Of a stretch of DNA of 64,000 bases, positions 16,655 through 25,804 are shown in pieces. Location: the NCBI GenBank assembly GCA_017634385.1, contig JAGBNN010000007.1, forward strand, positions 1-64,000, written 5' to 3'. The position numbers were made by a program, and so were the translations under genes. The notes below the pieces were generated by a model that saw nothing but the letters and a program-made list of their open reading frames with translations, was not told the DNA's origin and did not search any database. The number at the start of each line of letters is the position of its first letter. Positions within the stretch are counted from its first letter, which is position 1. The DNA is from Bacilli bacterium (GTDB taxonomy: Bacteria > Bacillota_I > Bacilli_A > RF39 > UBA660).

Positions 16655-19453
16655 ATGGAAAATAAAAAGAAAAGTATAAATATAAAAAATAAAGTTAAAA
16701 AATTGGCAAATAAAAAGCCTACTAATAAAAATGTAGAAACTAAATCTAAAAGGAAAAAGAAAAAAGTATGGAAGAAAATATTAAAGATATTAATTAATAT
16801 ATGCTTAGTAATGTTTCTTTTAGGTTTAATAGGTGGAATTATATTCATTATATATATAGTTCAAAATGCACCTAAATTTACACCAGAAAATTTATTTAGT
16901 ACTGAATCATCTGTAGTATATGATAAAGATGGTAATCAAGTTGCTAAACTTGGTGTTGAAAAAAGAAAGAATGTTGAATATGATGAACTTCCTCAAGTTT
17001 TATTAGATGCTATTATAGCAACTGAAGATTCAAGATATATGCAACATAATGGGTTTGACTTACCTCGTTTTGCTAAAGCATCTGTAGGTCAAGTTATTAG
17101 TAAGATTAAACATAGCGGTAATCCTGGTGGTGGTTCTACACTAGACATGCAAGTTGTTAAAAACAGATATACTTCTACTGAAGCATCTGGTATTGAAGGT
17201 ATAAAGAGAAAATTCACTGATATATATATATCTATATTTAAATTAGAAAAAAAATATTCTAAAGAAGAAATAATGGAATTTTATGTTAATATTCCATTCC
17301 TTGGTAATAATGCTTATGGTGTTGAACAAGCTTGTCAAAGTTATTTTGGTAAATCAGTTTCAGATATTAACTTAAGTGAAGCTGCTGTTATAGCTGGTTT
17401 ATTCCAAGCACCTACTTCTTATGATCCATATAGACATCCAGAAGCTGCAGAAAAAAGAAGAGATACTGTTTTATATCTAATGCAAAGACATGGATATATT
17501 ACTAAAGAAGAAGCAGATTATGCTAAGAGTATTCCTGTTACTAGTTTACTTAGACATTCTAATCCTGAGAGTGCACAAAATCAATTTCAATCATATTTAA
17601 ATATTGTTATTGATGAAGTTGAAGAAAAAACTGGTGCTAATCCTTATACAACAGGAATGAAAATATATACTAACTTAGATCAAGGTAAACAAAATGTATT
17701 AAGTGATATTATGGCTGGTAATACATGGCGTTGGAAAGATGATAAAATCCAAGCTGGTGTTGCTATTGTTGATATAAATACTGGTGCACTTGTTGCTGTT
17801 GGTGGTGGTAGAAACCAAAATGGTGAACGTGTTTTAAATTATGCATCTGACATAAAAAGACAAATTGGATCTACTGCTAAACCATTATTCGATTATGGTC
17901 CAGCATTCGAATATGAAGGTGCTTCTGAAGCATCCCAAGTATTAGATGCTCCTCATACTTATTCATCTGGTGTTGCTGTTAAGAATGCCGATGGTGGATA
18001 TAAAGGTGTTATTACTTATAAGTATGCACTTGCTGCATCTAGAAATGTACCTGCTTTAAAGGTATTCCAAAAAAATGATAATGCTAAAGTAAAAGAATTT
18101 GTTACTTCTTTAGGAATTACTCCTGAAATTGATAGTAATGGATATTTACATGAAGCTCATGCACTTGGAGCATTTACTGGTTCTAATCCAGTTGAAATGG
18201 CTGGTGCTTATTCAGCATTTGCAAATGGTGGTTATTATGCTAAACCATATACTATAAATAAAATAGAATATATTGATACAGGTAAAACTATTAGTACTAA
18301 GAGTAAAAGAGCTAGAGTTATGTCTGATTCAACTGCTTATATGATTACAGATTCACTTGTTTATGCAGTATCTGGTTATGGTAATATTGGTGGTGGAGTT
18401 AGAGGTGTTCAACTAGCTGCTAAAACTGGTACTACTACATTCTCATCTGAAGCTAGAAGAACATATGGTTATCCTTCAGCTGCATGTATGGATATGTGGG
18501 TTACAGGTTATACTCCTGAATATGCTGTATCACTTTGGTATGGTTATACTGAAGCTGAAAGAGGTTACTATTTAGGAAATGATGGTTATTCTACTCGTGG
18601 TAGATTATTTAGACAAATAATTTCAAGTATTTCTGATACTAGTGGTGCTAAAAGATTTGCAGTACCCGGGAGCGTAGTTAAAGCTACAATAGAAAAAGAA
18701 ACATCTCCTTCTCTATTACCAAGTGCTAATACTCCTGGTGATATGAGAGTTACAGAATACTTTAAGAGAGGTACTCAACCTACAGAAGTATCTCCTAGAT
18801 TTAATCAGTTACCTAATCCATCTGGTTTAACTGTAAAAGAAAGTGGATCTAACGTTGTACTTTCTTGGAACGCTACTGCTAAACCAAGTTATTTAACTGA
18901 TGATGCGCTTAGAAAATCTCTTCAAGGTCTTTATGGTAAGAAAACTGAAGAAGCTTTAGCTTCTAGAAAAGCGTCGTATGGGGAATTTGGTTACGAAGTG
19001 CTTGCTATGAATTCTAAAAGTGGTGCTACTACATCATTAGGATTTACTACATCATCATCATTTACAACTAAGAAACCATCAAGTACAACTGTGTATTATG
19101 TTAAAACAACATGGCAGAATATGAGTTATACTGCAAGTAGTGGTATATCATCAGAATTTAAGGTTGCTGAACCAACTGTATTATTAACTACTGAATTAGT
19201 AAATGATAGTTCTTCTACTTATACTGTAGGTTCTACTTATACTGATCCTGGTATTAAAGTTTATAATAATGGTGTTGATGTTACTAGTAAAGCAAATATT
19301 TCAGTTTCATCTAGTTTTGGAACTAAAGGTCAAAAAGAATCTTATACTTTAACAGAAGCAGGTAGTGTTACATTTAAATATACTGTAAGTTATGATGGTG
19401 CTACTGCTACTAATAGTAGAACAATTACTGTTAAAGCTAATGAAGGAGAATAA
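16655..19453 (+). CDS. class A penicillin-binding protein (PBP1A-like)
   Basis: 932 aa bifunctional peptidoglycan synthase. A basic cytoplasmic head and one membrane segment (about residues 45-70) are followed by a GT51 glycosyltransferase (EDSRYMQHNGFD, GGSTLDMQVVKN). The transpeptidase has SxxK in GSTAKPLF, SxN in ASRNVP and KTG in AAKTGTT. The C-terminus adds Fn3-like sequence (about 700-800) and an Ig-like DUF5011 repeat (VGSTYTDPGIKVYNNGVDVT). It is downstream of recU. The AAGGTGG site is about 12 bases from the ATG, longer than usual. Confidence 0.95.
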   Translation: MENKKKSINIKNKVKKLANKKPTNKNVETKSKRKKKKVWKKILKILINICLVMFLLGLIGGIIFIIYIVQNAPKFTPENLFSTESSVVYDKDGNQVAKLGVEKRKNVEYDELPQVLLDAIIATEDSRYMQHNGFDLPRFAKASVGQVISKIKHSGNPGGGSTLDMQVVKNRYTSTEASGIEGIKRKFTDIYISIFKLEKKYSKEEIMEFYVNIPFLGNNAYGVEQACQSYFGKSVSDINLSEAAVIAGLFQAPTSYDPYRHPEAAEKRRDTVLYLMQRHGYITKEEADYAKSIPVTSLLRHSNPESAQNQFQSYLNIVIDEVEEKTGANPYTTGMKIYTNLDQGKQNVLSDIMAGNTWRWKDDKIQAGVAIVDINTGALVAVGGGRNQNGERVLNYASDIKRQIGSTAKPLFDYGPAFEYEGASEASQVLDAPHTYSSGVAVKNADGGYKGVITYKYALAASRNVPALKVFQKNDNAKVKEFVTSLGITPEIDSNGYLHEAHALGAFTGSNPVEMAGAYSAFANGGYYAKPYTINKIEYIDTGKTISTKSKRARVMSDSTAYMITDSLVYAVSGYGNIGGGVRGVQLAAKTGTTTFSSEARRTYGYPSAACMDMWVTGYTPEYAVSLWYGYTEAERGYYLGNDGYSTRGRLFRQIISSISDTSGAKRFAVPGSVVKATIEKETSPSLLPSANTPGDMRVTEYFKRGTQPTEVSPRFNQLPNPSGLTVKESGSNVVLSWNATAKPSYLTDDALRKSLQGLYGKKTEEALASRKASYGEFGYEVLAMNSKSGATTSLGFTTSSSFTTKKPSSTTVYYVKTTWQNMSYTASSGISSEFKVAEPTVLLTTELVNDSSSTYTVGSTYTDPGIKVYNNGVDVTSKANISVSSSFGTKGQKESYTLTEAGSVTFKYTVSYDGATATNSRTITVKANEGE

Positions 19454-19479
19454 AAAAAGACATGTAAATGTCTTTTTTT
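19452..19479. terminator. bidirectional terminator between PBP and dnaD-like genes
   Basis: Perfect 12-bp stem with GTAA loop, A tract on one side and T tract on the other. Both convergent stop codons lie at its edges. Confidence 0.9.
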
Positions 19480-20110
19480 ATTCGTTTAACCAATCATAAT
19501 CATATATTTCTTCTATCATTTCTTCTTGATTTTTCTTAGGTATAATATCTTCTTTATTCTTATACCCTTTTTTATTCCATTCAAATAATATTTTATCTAT
19601 ATATCTAATACTTGTTACTCCATTTAGTATTGCCTCTTTTAAAGCACTTTCTATTAATTCTATAGATATATTTCCTTCTATCCATTTATTAATAGTTTCA
19701 TATTCTACTGGAGAAAGTGTTCTTCCAAATTCTTTTTCTATCTTTGAATATATATCTGTTGAATTATTATTTTTTTCATTATCTACTAATAATGAATTTA
19801 TTTTAGCAAAGAATAAATCTAATGATATATATTCTTCTATTATTTTATTTTCTTTACTCATTTCAATTGATATATAATTTTTTTCTATTAAGCTATTTAT
19901 TGTGTTTAATACATCATTTTGATTTATATATAATTCATCTGCTATCTTTTTTACATCAAATATTAGTTTTTCTTTTCTATTTAGAAAATATAATATCATT
20001 ATAAATTCATCAATATTTATATCTAATTTAGATACATATTTAATTAAATAACTTGGCATAATTAGATTATTATTTACTCTAAGTAATTCATCTATTAAAT
20101 TTTTATTCAT
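19478..20110 (-). CDS. dnaD: DnaD-like primosomal protein
   Basis: 210 aa. The N-terminal half looks like a winged helix (FIMILYFLNRKEKL...ADELYINQNDVLNTINSLIEKNYI). The C-terminal half has the DnaB2/DnaD pattern: EKEFGRTLSPVEYETINKWI, then AILNGVTSIRYIDKILFEWNKKGY. DnaD helps load the replicative helicase and restart forks. It starts behind AAGGTGAT and shares a terminator with the PBP gene. Confidence 0.85.
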   Translation of the reverse strand: MNKNLIDELLRVNNNLIMPSYLIKYVSKLDINIDEFIMILYFLNRKEKLIFDVKKIADELYINQNDVLNTINSLIEKNYISIEMSKENKIIEEYISLDLFFAKINSLLVDNEKNNNSTDIYSKIEKEFGRTLSPVEYETINKWIEGNISIELIESALKEAILNGVTSIRYIDKILFEWNKKGYKNKEDIIPKKNQEEMIEEIYDYDWLNE

Positions 20111-20158
20111 ATTATCACCTTCTTGTTATTTAAATTATTATACAACATTTATGATTAC

Positions 20159-20941
20159 TTATCTATTATTTTCTTTTATTTCTTCTATACATTTCTTTTC
20201 TTTATTAGAAAAGTTATATTTATTACTATAATTAAGTTGTGCCCAAACAGATAAATAATTTCCGGTCTCTTTAAGAGTATTTATAGGCTCAATTTCAAGA
20301 GTTTTATATAAATCGTATTCTTCTACTATATTAAAGAAAACATTTGATTTTGAAGCATTAAATATGATATTTAATTCTTGTTTAATTCTATCAAAAGATA
20401 AATTATGTATAAGATTAATATTTTCTTTTATATCTTTATCTAATTCACTACTAAAATTAAAATTATATAAACATTTAAATCTAATAGCTCTAAGTATTCT
20501 TAAAGCATCTTCTTTTATACTACTTATACTTCTTAATACTTTATTATTTAAATCTTCTATACCATTAACATAATCTATATAATTACCATTTTTATCTATT
20601 AATATAGCATTAATAGTAAAATCTCTTCTTTTTAAATCTTCTTTTACATCTTTTACAAATTCTATAGTAGATGGTCTTCTATTATCAGAATAATTAAATT
20701 CCTTTCTAAAAGTTGTTACATCAAAATTATAATTATTATAATTTAATTTAATACTTCCATAATTATCTTTTATTTCTATATTAAATATATTCGATATTTC
20801 ATCAGGTGTAGCAGAAGTTATTATATCTATATCATCACTATCTATACCTAGCAATCTATCTCTAACAAAGCCTCCTACTATATAAGATGAATACCCCTTA
20901 TTTTCTAATATATTTAATATATTTAATGCTTCCTTATACAT
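20159..20941 (-). CDS. cca: CCA-adding tRNA nucleotidyltransferase, shortened
   Basis: 260 aa, against about 400 for Bacillus CCA-adding enzymes. The head domain is complete: VGGFVRDRLLGIDSDDIDIITS and RRDFTINAI. The neck nucleotide-recognition helix is seen as EDALRILRAIRFKCLYNF. Most of the body and the tail are missing, and the frame ends cleanly in KEKKCIEEIKENNR. Start MYKEALNI is chosen behind AGGTGGT. All six tRNAs here already encode CCA, so a repair role is likely. Confidence 0.82.
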   Translation of the reverse strand: MYKEALNILNILENKGYSSYIVGGFVRDRLLGIDSDDIDIITSATPDEISNIFNIEIKDNYGSIKLNYNNYNFDVTTFRKEFNYSDNRRPSTIEFVKDVKEDLKRRDFTINAILIDKNGNYIDYVNGIEDLNNKVLRSISSIKEDALRILRAIRFKCLYNFNFSSELDKDIKENINLIHNLSFDRIKQELNIIFNASKSNVFFNIVEEYDLYKTLEIEPINTLKETGNYLSVWAQLNYSNKYNFSNKEKKCIEEIKENNR

Positions 20942-20973
20942 ATTACCACCTACATAAATTATAACATAAAAAT

Positions 20974-20997
20974 AAAAAGACATATAAATGTCTTTTT
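20974..20997. terminator. HU terminator
   Basis: AAAAAGACAT/ATGTCTTTTT stem, 4-base loop. It ends two bases before the HU stop. Confidence 0.75.
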
Positions 20998-20998
20998 A

Positions 20999-21274
20999 TT
21001 ATTTATTAACTGCTTCTTTTAATTTAGATCCAGCTTTGAATGAAACACTAGTTCTAGCAGCAATTTTTACAACTGCACCAGTTCTTGGATTTCTTCCATC
21101 TCTAGCTGCTCTTTTTGAAGTTCCGAATGTTCCGAAACCAGTTAAAGAAATCTTATCTCCTTTTTTTAATGTTTCAGCAACTGTACTCATGAATGCTTCT
21201 AATGCACGAGATGAATCTGCTTTAGTTAAACCAGATTTAGCTGCCATAGCTTCAATTAATTCTACTTTTGTCAT
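20999..21274 (-). CDS. hup: HU family DNA-binding protein
   Basis: 91 aa histone-like protein. The family arm sequence GTFGTSKRAARDGRNPRTG is visible, as are the N-terminal MTKVELIEAMAAKSGLTKAD and C-terminal SVSFKAGSKLKEAVNK. HU bends and compacts DNA as a dimer. Start follows CGGAGG. A palindrome between its promoter boxes suggests repression. Confidence 0.97.
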   Translation of the reverse strand: MTKVELIEAMAAKSGLTKADSSRALEAFMSTVAETLKKGDKISLTGFGTFGTSKRAARDGRNPRTGAVVKIAARTSVSFKAGSKLKEAVNK

Positions 21275-21301
21275 GTTATAAACCTCCGTATTCTGACTTA
21301 T

Positions 21302-21330
21302 TACATAAGCATACTATGCTTATAAGTCAA
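21302..21330 (-). promoter_or_regulatory. HU promoter with internal palindrome
   Basis: TTGACT (21325-21330) and a weak TATGTA box (21302-21307) with 17 bases between. The spacer is filled by a perfect 9+1+9 palindrome (21305-21323), nested inside a GACTTAT/ATAAGTC pair. Confidence 0.55.
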
Positions 21331-21394
21331 TAATACTATTTTTTTTATATTTTATCAATACTTTTTAATAAAAAATATTAATTTTTTGTTATAA

Positions 21395-21426
21395 AATAAA
21401 AGCAAACGGCTTATGCCGCTGCTTTT
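21395..21426 (-). terminator. terminator of the Pro/Glu-rich protein gene
   Basis: Long stem AAAAGCAGCGGC with GCCGTTTGCTTTT, one bulge; TAA stop in the loop. Confidence 0.75.
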
Positions 21427-22910
21427 ACTTGTGGTTGATTTATAAAATTATCTAAATTGAAACTTTCACTTGTTGTATCTACTTTACCTAAATCTTCAAA
21501 TTTTACTATTTTAACTGGATCATATGATCCTTGTGTATTTCCATGAATTTTAGCAAGTTTTGCTTTTTTAGTTCTAGCTGCTCTTACTAAATCAGGATCT
21601 ACTCCCTTTTCAATACCTAATGTTCTTACTTCTGGCTTTGCTACTGGAGCTGGCTCAGGTTGAACAGGTATAGTTTGAACTGGAGTTACTACTTCTTGAG
21701 GTTGAACTGGAACCTCAGGACTTGGAGTAACTACTGTAGGTTCTACTGGAGTTTCTAAGAATGAAGAAAGTGGAACAATATTTTCTGGTACTGGTTCTGA
21801 TTGAACTGGTTGTTCACCTTTCATTTCTTTTTGTAAATTTTCAAGTGATTCTAAACTATCAACTTGAATTTTTGGTTCTTCTTTTACTTCTACTTGTACT
21901 TGTGGTTGTTCTAAAGTAGGTGTTGTATCAAGTACTATTGGTTTTGCCTCTTCTTGAGGAACTTCAATTTTTGGTTCTTCTACAGAAGGTTCTATATTTA
22001 CTTGTGTTTCTGGTTCTTTTACTTCTAAATCTACTTTAGGTGTTGTATCAAGTACTATTGGTTTTACTTCTTCTTGAGGAACCTCAACTTTTGGTTCTTC
22101 TTGAGAAACTTCAACTTTTGGTTCTTCGATAGAATTTTCTACTACTTGTTCTTCTACTTTAGATTCTTCTATTTTTTCTTCTTCTTTTTGCTCTTCCTCT
22201 GGTTGTTCTACTTTTTCTTCTTGTTCAGGAAGAATTGGTCTTTTTAACATTTCTAATTGTTTATCATCAGATTTGTTCTTTTCTCTTTCATATTCATTTA
22301 CTCTATCTTTTAATTTATTAAAGTTTTCATATATACTTGAATCTGTATATACTTCTTTTTCTGATACGTTTTCTAATAATAAATTAGATATTTCTTTTAT
22401 TAATTCTTTTCCACAATCTATAATTCTACAAGAATCAGGAGATATTTTATCGATACTTTTTGGAATTTCTTGATCTAATATATATATTGTTGTATTTAAC
22501 ATATCTAATATAATTCCGTTGGATTGAATTTTATCAATAGAGTTAATTTTTACTAATTTTTCTATTTCTAATTTTAGATATTCTTCTCTTAAAGAAATAG
22601 CATCTAATTCTTCATTTAATCTTTTAGCATTTTCATCTATTTCATGCATTTCATATGAAGAATCTAAATTACTAGTTACAAATGTTTTTATTTCATCTAT
22701 ATTTCTAGACATAGATAAATCTTCAATAGTAAATTTTGATGCTTTATCATTTGCTTTATTTTTAGTATCTAAAGCTTGATTCATCTTTTTAACATCAATT
22801 AATGCAATATTTTTAATTATATCTTCTTTATCATTTACTACTGCACTAAGTTCATCTAATAAATCTGATAATCTTCCTAAATCTTCCATTGATAATGAAC
22901 TCATATCCAT
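21411..22910 (-). CDS. hypothetical coiled-coil protein with Pro/Glu-Val repeats
   Basis: 499 aa, no signal peptide or membrane segment. Residues 1-220 are helical (EELDAISLREEYLKLEIEKL). Residues about 225-450 are low-complexity and rich in P, E, V and Q, with a unit containing PKVEVPQEE and KPIVLDTTP found at least twice. The end is basic, then acidic (ARTKKAKLAKIHGNTQ). The function is not known to me; a cytoplasmic scaffold is a guess. It is the last gene of a four-gene set with two DUF1292-like proteins and starts behind AGGAGGTGAT. Confidence 0.7.
   Translation of the reverse strand: MDMSSLSMEDLGRLSDLLDELSAVVNDKEDIIKNIALIDVKKMNQALDTKNKANDKASKFTIEDLSMSRNIDEIKTFVTSNLDSSYEMHEIDENAKRLNEELDAISLREEYLKLEIEKLVKINSIDKIQSNGIILDMLNTTIYILDQEIPKSIDKISPDSCRIIDCGKELIKEISNLLLENVSEKEVYTDSSIYENFNKLKDRVNEYEREKNKSDDKQLEMLKRPILPEQEEKVEQPEEEQKEEEKIEESKVEEQVVENSIEEPKVEVSQEEPKVEVPQEEVKPIVLDTTPKVDLEVKEPETQVNIEPSVEEPKIEVPQEEAKPIVLDTTPTLEQPQVQVEVKEEPKIQVDSLESLENLQKEMKGEQPVQSEPVPENIVPLSSFLETPVEPTVVTPSPEVPVQPQEVVTPVQTIPVQPEPAPVAKPEVRTLGIEKGVDPDLVRAARTKKAKLAKIHGNTQGSYDPVKIVKFEDLGKVDTTSESFNLDNFINQPQVKAAA
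21915..22110 (-). repeat. in-gene direct repeat
   Basis: Two near-identical copies of about 60 bases (about 21921-21982 and 22041-22103) encode the unit EEPKxEVPQEExKPIVLDTTP. They differ at a few bases, which suggests an older duplication. Confidence 0.6.
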
Positions 22911-22927
22911 AATATCACCTCCTTTTA

Positions 22928-23209
22928 TTAATTATTTTTTTGTTCTCTTAATTTTTTATATGTTTCTGAAAATAAATTATATGCATATTGTCTTTCTTCT
23001 TCATTATCAAGATTAACAATTACATCTTTTCCATCTTTATTAACTATTTTTGATGAGAATATTGAAGCATTTCCATCTGCATCATCGTCATCATCTACAG
23101 AATAATATACATATTCAGTATTCTTTTCTTCAGATTTTATAATAGTTATTAGTGTTGCTTGTTTTTTAGTTCCATCCACTAATTCTATTTCAAATGTTTC
23201 ACCCTTCAT
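22928..23209 (-). CDS. DUF1292-like small acidic protein
   Basis: 93 aa. The pattern FEIELVDGTKKQATLITIIKSEEKNTEYVYYSVDDDDD and NEEERQYAYNLFSETYKKL fits the DUF1292 (YrzB-type) family of unknown function. It starts about 10 bases after AAGGAG. It lies between the two 499-residue proteins, 16 bases from each neighbour, so the operon structure is tight. A paralogue is at 24738 and a third relative at 54178. Confidence 0.7.
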   Translation of the reverse strand: MKGETFEIELVDGTKKQATLITIIKSEEKNTEYVYYSVDDDDDADGNASIFSSKIVNKDGKDVIVNLDNEEERQYAYNLFSETYKKLREQKNN

Positions 23210-23225
23210 ATTCTATAATCTCCTT

Positions 23226-24725
23226 CTATCCTAATTTTCTTCCTTCAGTTTCAGTTTGTACTTCTGGTGTTGGCATCATACTTTTAATTGCTTTTAATTG
23301 TTCACTCATCTTCTTTATTCGTTCAACTTGCATCTTTCTTTCAAGTTCTAATTTTTCTCTTTCTTTTTGTTCTTTCATTAATTGTTCTGAAATTACTTCA
23401 TTTGCTTTAATTTGAATTTCTTTTTCCTCATTTAAATCTTTATTTTCTTGTTTTAAATTATTTATTTCTACATTTTTTCTTGCTTTTATTTCTGAATTTT
23501 CTACTGCTAAATTTGAATTCTCTTGCATTAATTCAGTATTTTCTTGTTCTAAATTTGTATTTTTTTCTTTTTCTTGTTCTAAAGCTGCTTCTAACTCAGC
23601 AATTTTTTGTTTTGACTTAGTTACACCATTATATATTGCTGCTGCGGCACTTACTCCAAGTTCAACTACTTTTCCTATTCCATTTTTAAATTTAGTACCA
23701 AAGTTTTTCATTGTTTTTAACATACCTTTTGCAACTGTACATTTCTCAGGTTTTACTTTTTGAGGTTCTTTAGTCTTTACTTTTGGTTCTTTTACCTTTA
23801 CCTTAGAATCTTGTTGTGCAGATAATTTACTATTTTGTGATACTCTTGCATCGTATTTGTCTTGCATTTCTTTTTTCTTTTCTTCAGGTAGTTGAGACAT
23901 TATACCATTATATAAATTTAAGAATTTTTCTAATTTTCTGCCTTGCATTAATTCTTGAGATTCACACATTTCATCAAATTCTTTTACTTGTGCATCTAAT
24001 TTAGCATCTTGTTTTGCTTCCTTTTTTTCTTCTTTAGCAACTTGTTTTTCTCTTTTTGAAATTAATTTTTCATTTTCTTCTTTTTGTTTATATAAATCAG
24101 CTAATTCAGGTTCTAATTTACTAAGTTCTTCTAATTTTTGTTCTAATTCTTTTTTTATTGCATTACTTTTCTTAGCTAATTCGATTCTTTTTTCTATTTC
24201 AGTATCACTTAATTCTTCTGAAGAAATATCTGGTGGTAATTTACTTATTTCTTCTTTTATTTCTTGTTTTTGTTCTTGAAGATTTTGAACCATTTCTTCT
24301 AAAAGTTCTTTTCTTTTTTCTTTTTCTTCTATTTCTTTATTTATTTTTTCTTGAGTTTCATTTAATTCTTTTAACTCATCATCTGTTATTTCGCCATCAA
24401 TTCTTGCTTGTTTTTTAGCATCTCTCATTTGATTATATAATTCTTTTTGTTCTTGAATAGCAGCAACATATTTTTCTCTTTTTTCTTCTCTTTCTTTTTG
24501 AGCTTTTTCTATTTCTGGAAGTTTTTTTTGTGCTTCTGCACATACTTTTTCATATTCTTCTAATTCTTCATCTGTTAAATCACTAGGATCTTGTCTTACT
24601 TTTGCTTGTAATTCATTGAACTCTTCTATTTGTTTAGTTAATCCTTGTATTTCTTTTTCTAAACTACTTATTAAATTTGTTGTGTCATTATATTTTTTAC
24701 GTGTTTCAAAATATCTTTCGTTCAT
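23226..24725 (-). CDS. hypothetical long coiled-coil protein
   Basis: 499 aa. Almost the whole length is heptad-rich coiled coil (KIEKEIEEKEKRKELLEEM and similar). It is interrupted near residues 330-375 by a basic, Ala/Gly-rich stretch (MKNFGTKFKNGIGKVVELGVSAAAAIYNGV) that could be a weak amphipathic or membrane-associated segment. It ends in METPEVQTETEGRKLG-like polar sequence. I know no function. It follows its DUF1292-like partner by 12 bases. Confidence 0.7.
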   Translation of the reverse strand: MNERYFETRKKYNDTTNLISSLEKEIQGLTKQIEEFNELQAKVRQDPSDLTDEELEEYEKVCAEAQKKLPEIEKAQKEREEKREKYVAAIQEQKELYNQMRDAKKQARIDGEITDDELKELNETQEKINKEIEEKEKRKELLEEMVQNLQEQKQEIKEEISKLPPDISSEELSDTEIEKRIELAKKSNAIKKELEQKLEELSKLEPELADLYKQKEENEKLISKREKQVAKEEKKEAKQDAKLDAQVKEFDEMCESQELMQGRKLEKFLNLYNGIMSQLPEEKKKEMQDKYDARVSQNSKLSAQQDSKVKVKEPKVKTKEPQKVKPEKCTVAKGMLKTMKNFGTKFKNGIGKVVELGVSAAAAIYNGVTKSKQKIAELEAALEQEKEKNTNLEQENTELMQENSNLAVENSEIKARKNVEINNLKQENKDLNEEKEIQIKANEVISEQLMKEQKEREKLELERKMQVERIKKMSEQLKAIKSMMPTPEVQTETEGRKLG

Positions 24726-24737
24726 AAAAAATCACTC

Positions 24738-24998
24738 CTAATCTATTTGCCCGTATGCTGTTGTAAATGCTTCAAATACAGCCTTTTTTTCTTCCTCATC
24801 TTCTATATCATAAAAAGTGTCATATTCACCATCATTTTCTACTCTTGAAGCAAATAATAACTTTTCAGTATCTTCTGTGTCATTATCGTCTACAATGTAA
24901 TAATATATATATTCAGCGCCTTCATTACCTATTTCTAATCTTGCTACTAATTGAATAGTTTTTTCTTCGCCGTTTACTAGTATTTTTGTCTCTTCCAT
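24738..24998 (-). CDS. DUF1292-like small acidic protein, paralogue
   Basis: 86 aa. It shares the layout of the protein at 22928: a short charged strand (EETKILVNGEEKTIQLVARL), then GAEYIYYYIVDDNDTEDTEKLLFASRV, then EEKKAVFEAFTTAYGQ. It is the first gene of the four-gene set, behind AGGAAGGG. Function unknown. Confidence 0.68.
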   Translation of the reverse strand: MEETKILVNGEEKTIQLVARLEIGNEGAEYIYYYIVDDNDTEDTEKLLFASRVENDGEYDTFYDIEDEEEKKAVFEAFTTAYGQID

Positions 24999-25083
24999 AT
25001 TTCTACCCTTCCTATTATATATAATATATTAACATTTTATTTTTGATAAGTCTATAATTTTTATTGAATTTTACAAATAAAAT

Positions 25084-25127
25084 AAAAAAAATAATGCTAA
25101 TTTAATATTTTTTTAGCATTATTTTTT
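25084..25127 (-). terminator. terminator of the kinase/phosphatase operon
   Basis: ATAATGCTAA/TTAGCATTAT stem (25091-25100 with 25113-25122) and T tract; it overlaps the last codons. Confidence 0.75.
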
Positions 25128-25804
25128 AATATATCTTCTATCTCTTCATCATTTAAATACTTTTTATATTTTTTTGTTGCTTTTTTTAGCATATCATATT
25201 TCTTCTTTGGATGATGTATATCTGTACCTATCATATATACTAATTTTTCTTTTAATAATCTTTTAATTACCTTAGTAGCTTCTTTACCATATTCACCTAA
25301 TATACTACCTAAATTACATTGAAATAATACACCTATTTCGCTTAATTCATATATTTTATTAAAATCTTTTTGAAAAGCAGTATATCTTTCAGGATGCGCA
25401 AGTACTACTTTAAATCCTTCATTTATTAATCCTAAAAATATATCTAAATAATCAGGGTATATTCCACTCATAGGAAGTTCTATTAATATATATTCAGTAT
25501 TATTTAATGTGCATATTTTATTTTCTTTTACACATTTTGATATATCTTTATCAATATATACTTCATTACCTAAATATAAATTAACATTAATATTTTGTTT
25601 TAATAATTCTTCTTTTATTTTAACTATTTTTTTTAAATTCTCTAATTTAGGACTTATATATATTGTTTCATTTATATAATGTGGTGTGATTATTGTATCA
25701 GTTACACCCATTTCATATAATCCTTTTAATATTTCTACTGATTCTTCAATAGTTTTAGACCCATCATCTACACCAAATACTAAATGAGAGTGTACATCTA
25801 TCAT
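25097..25804 (-). CDS. PHP-type tyrosine-protein phosphatase (CpsB/YwqE family)
   Basis: 235 aa metal-dependent phosphatase. The PHP pattern MIDVHSHLVFGVDDGSKTIEES opens the protein; ITPHY, LAHPERYTAF and GTDIHHPKK supply the other metal ligands. Such enzymes dephosphorylate the capsule tyrosine kinase, here the gene immediately upstream. Its ATG overlaps the kinase stop by one base (TAATG), implying translational coupling. Confidence 0.92.
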   Translation of the reverse strand: MIDVHSHLVFGVDDGSKTIEESVEILKGLYEMGVTDTIITPHYINETIYISPKLENLKKIVKIKEELLKQNINVNLYLGNEVYIDKDISKCVKENKICTLNNTEYILIELPMSGIYPDYLDIFLGLINEGFKVVLAHPERYTAFQKDFNKIYELSEIGVLFQCNLGSILGEYGKEATKVIKRLLKEKLVYMIGTDIHHPKKKYDMLKKATKKYKKYLNDEEIEDILKNNAKKILN

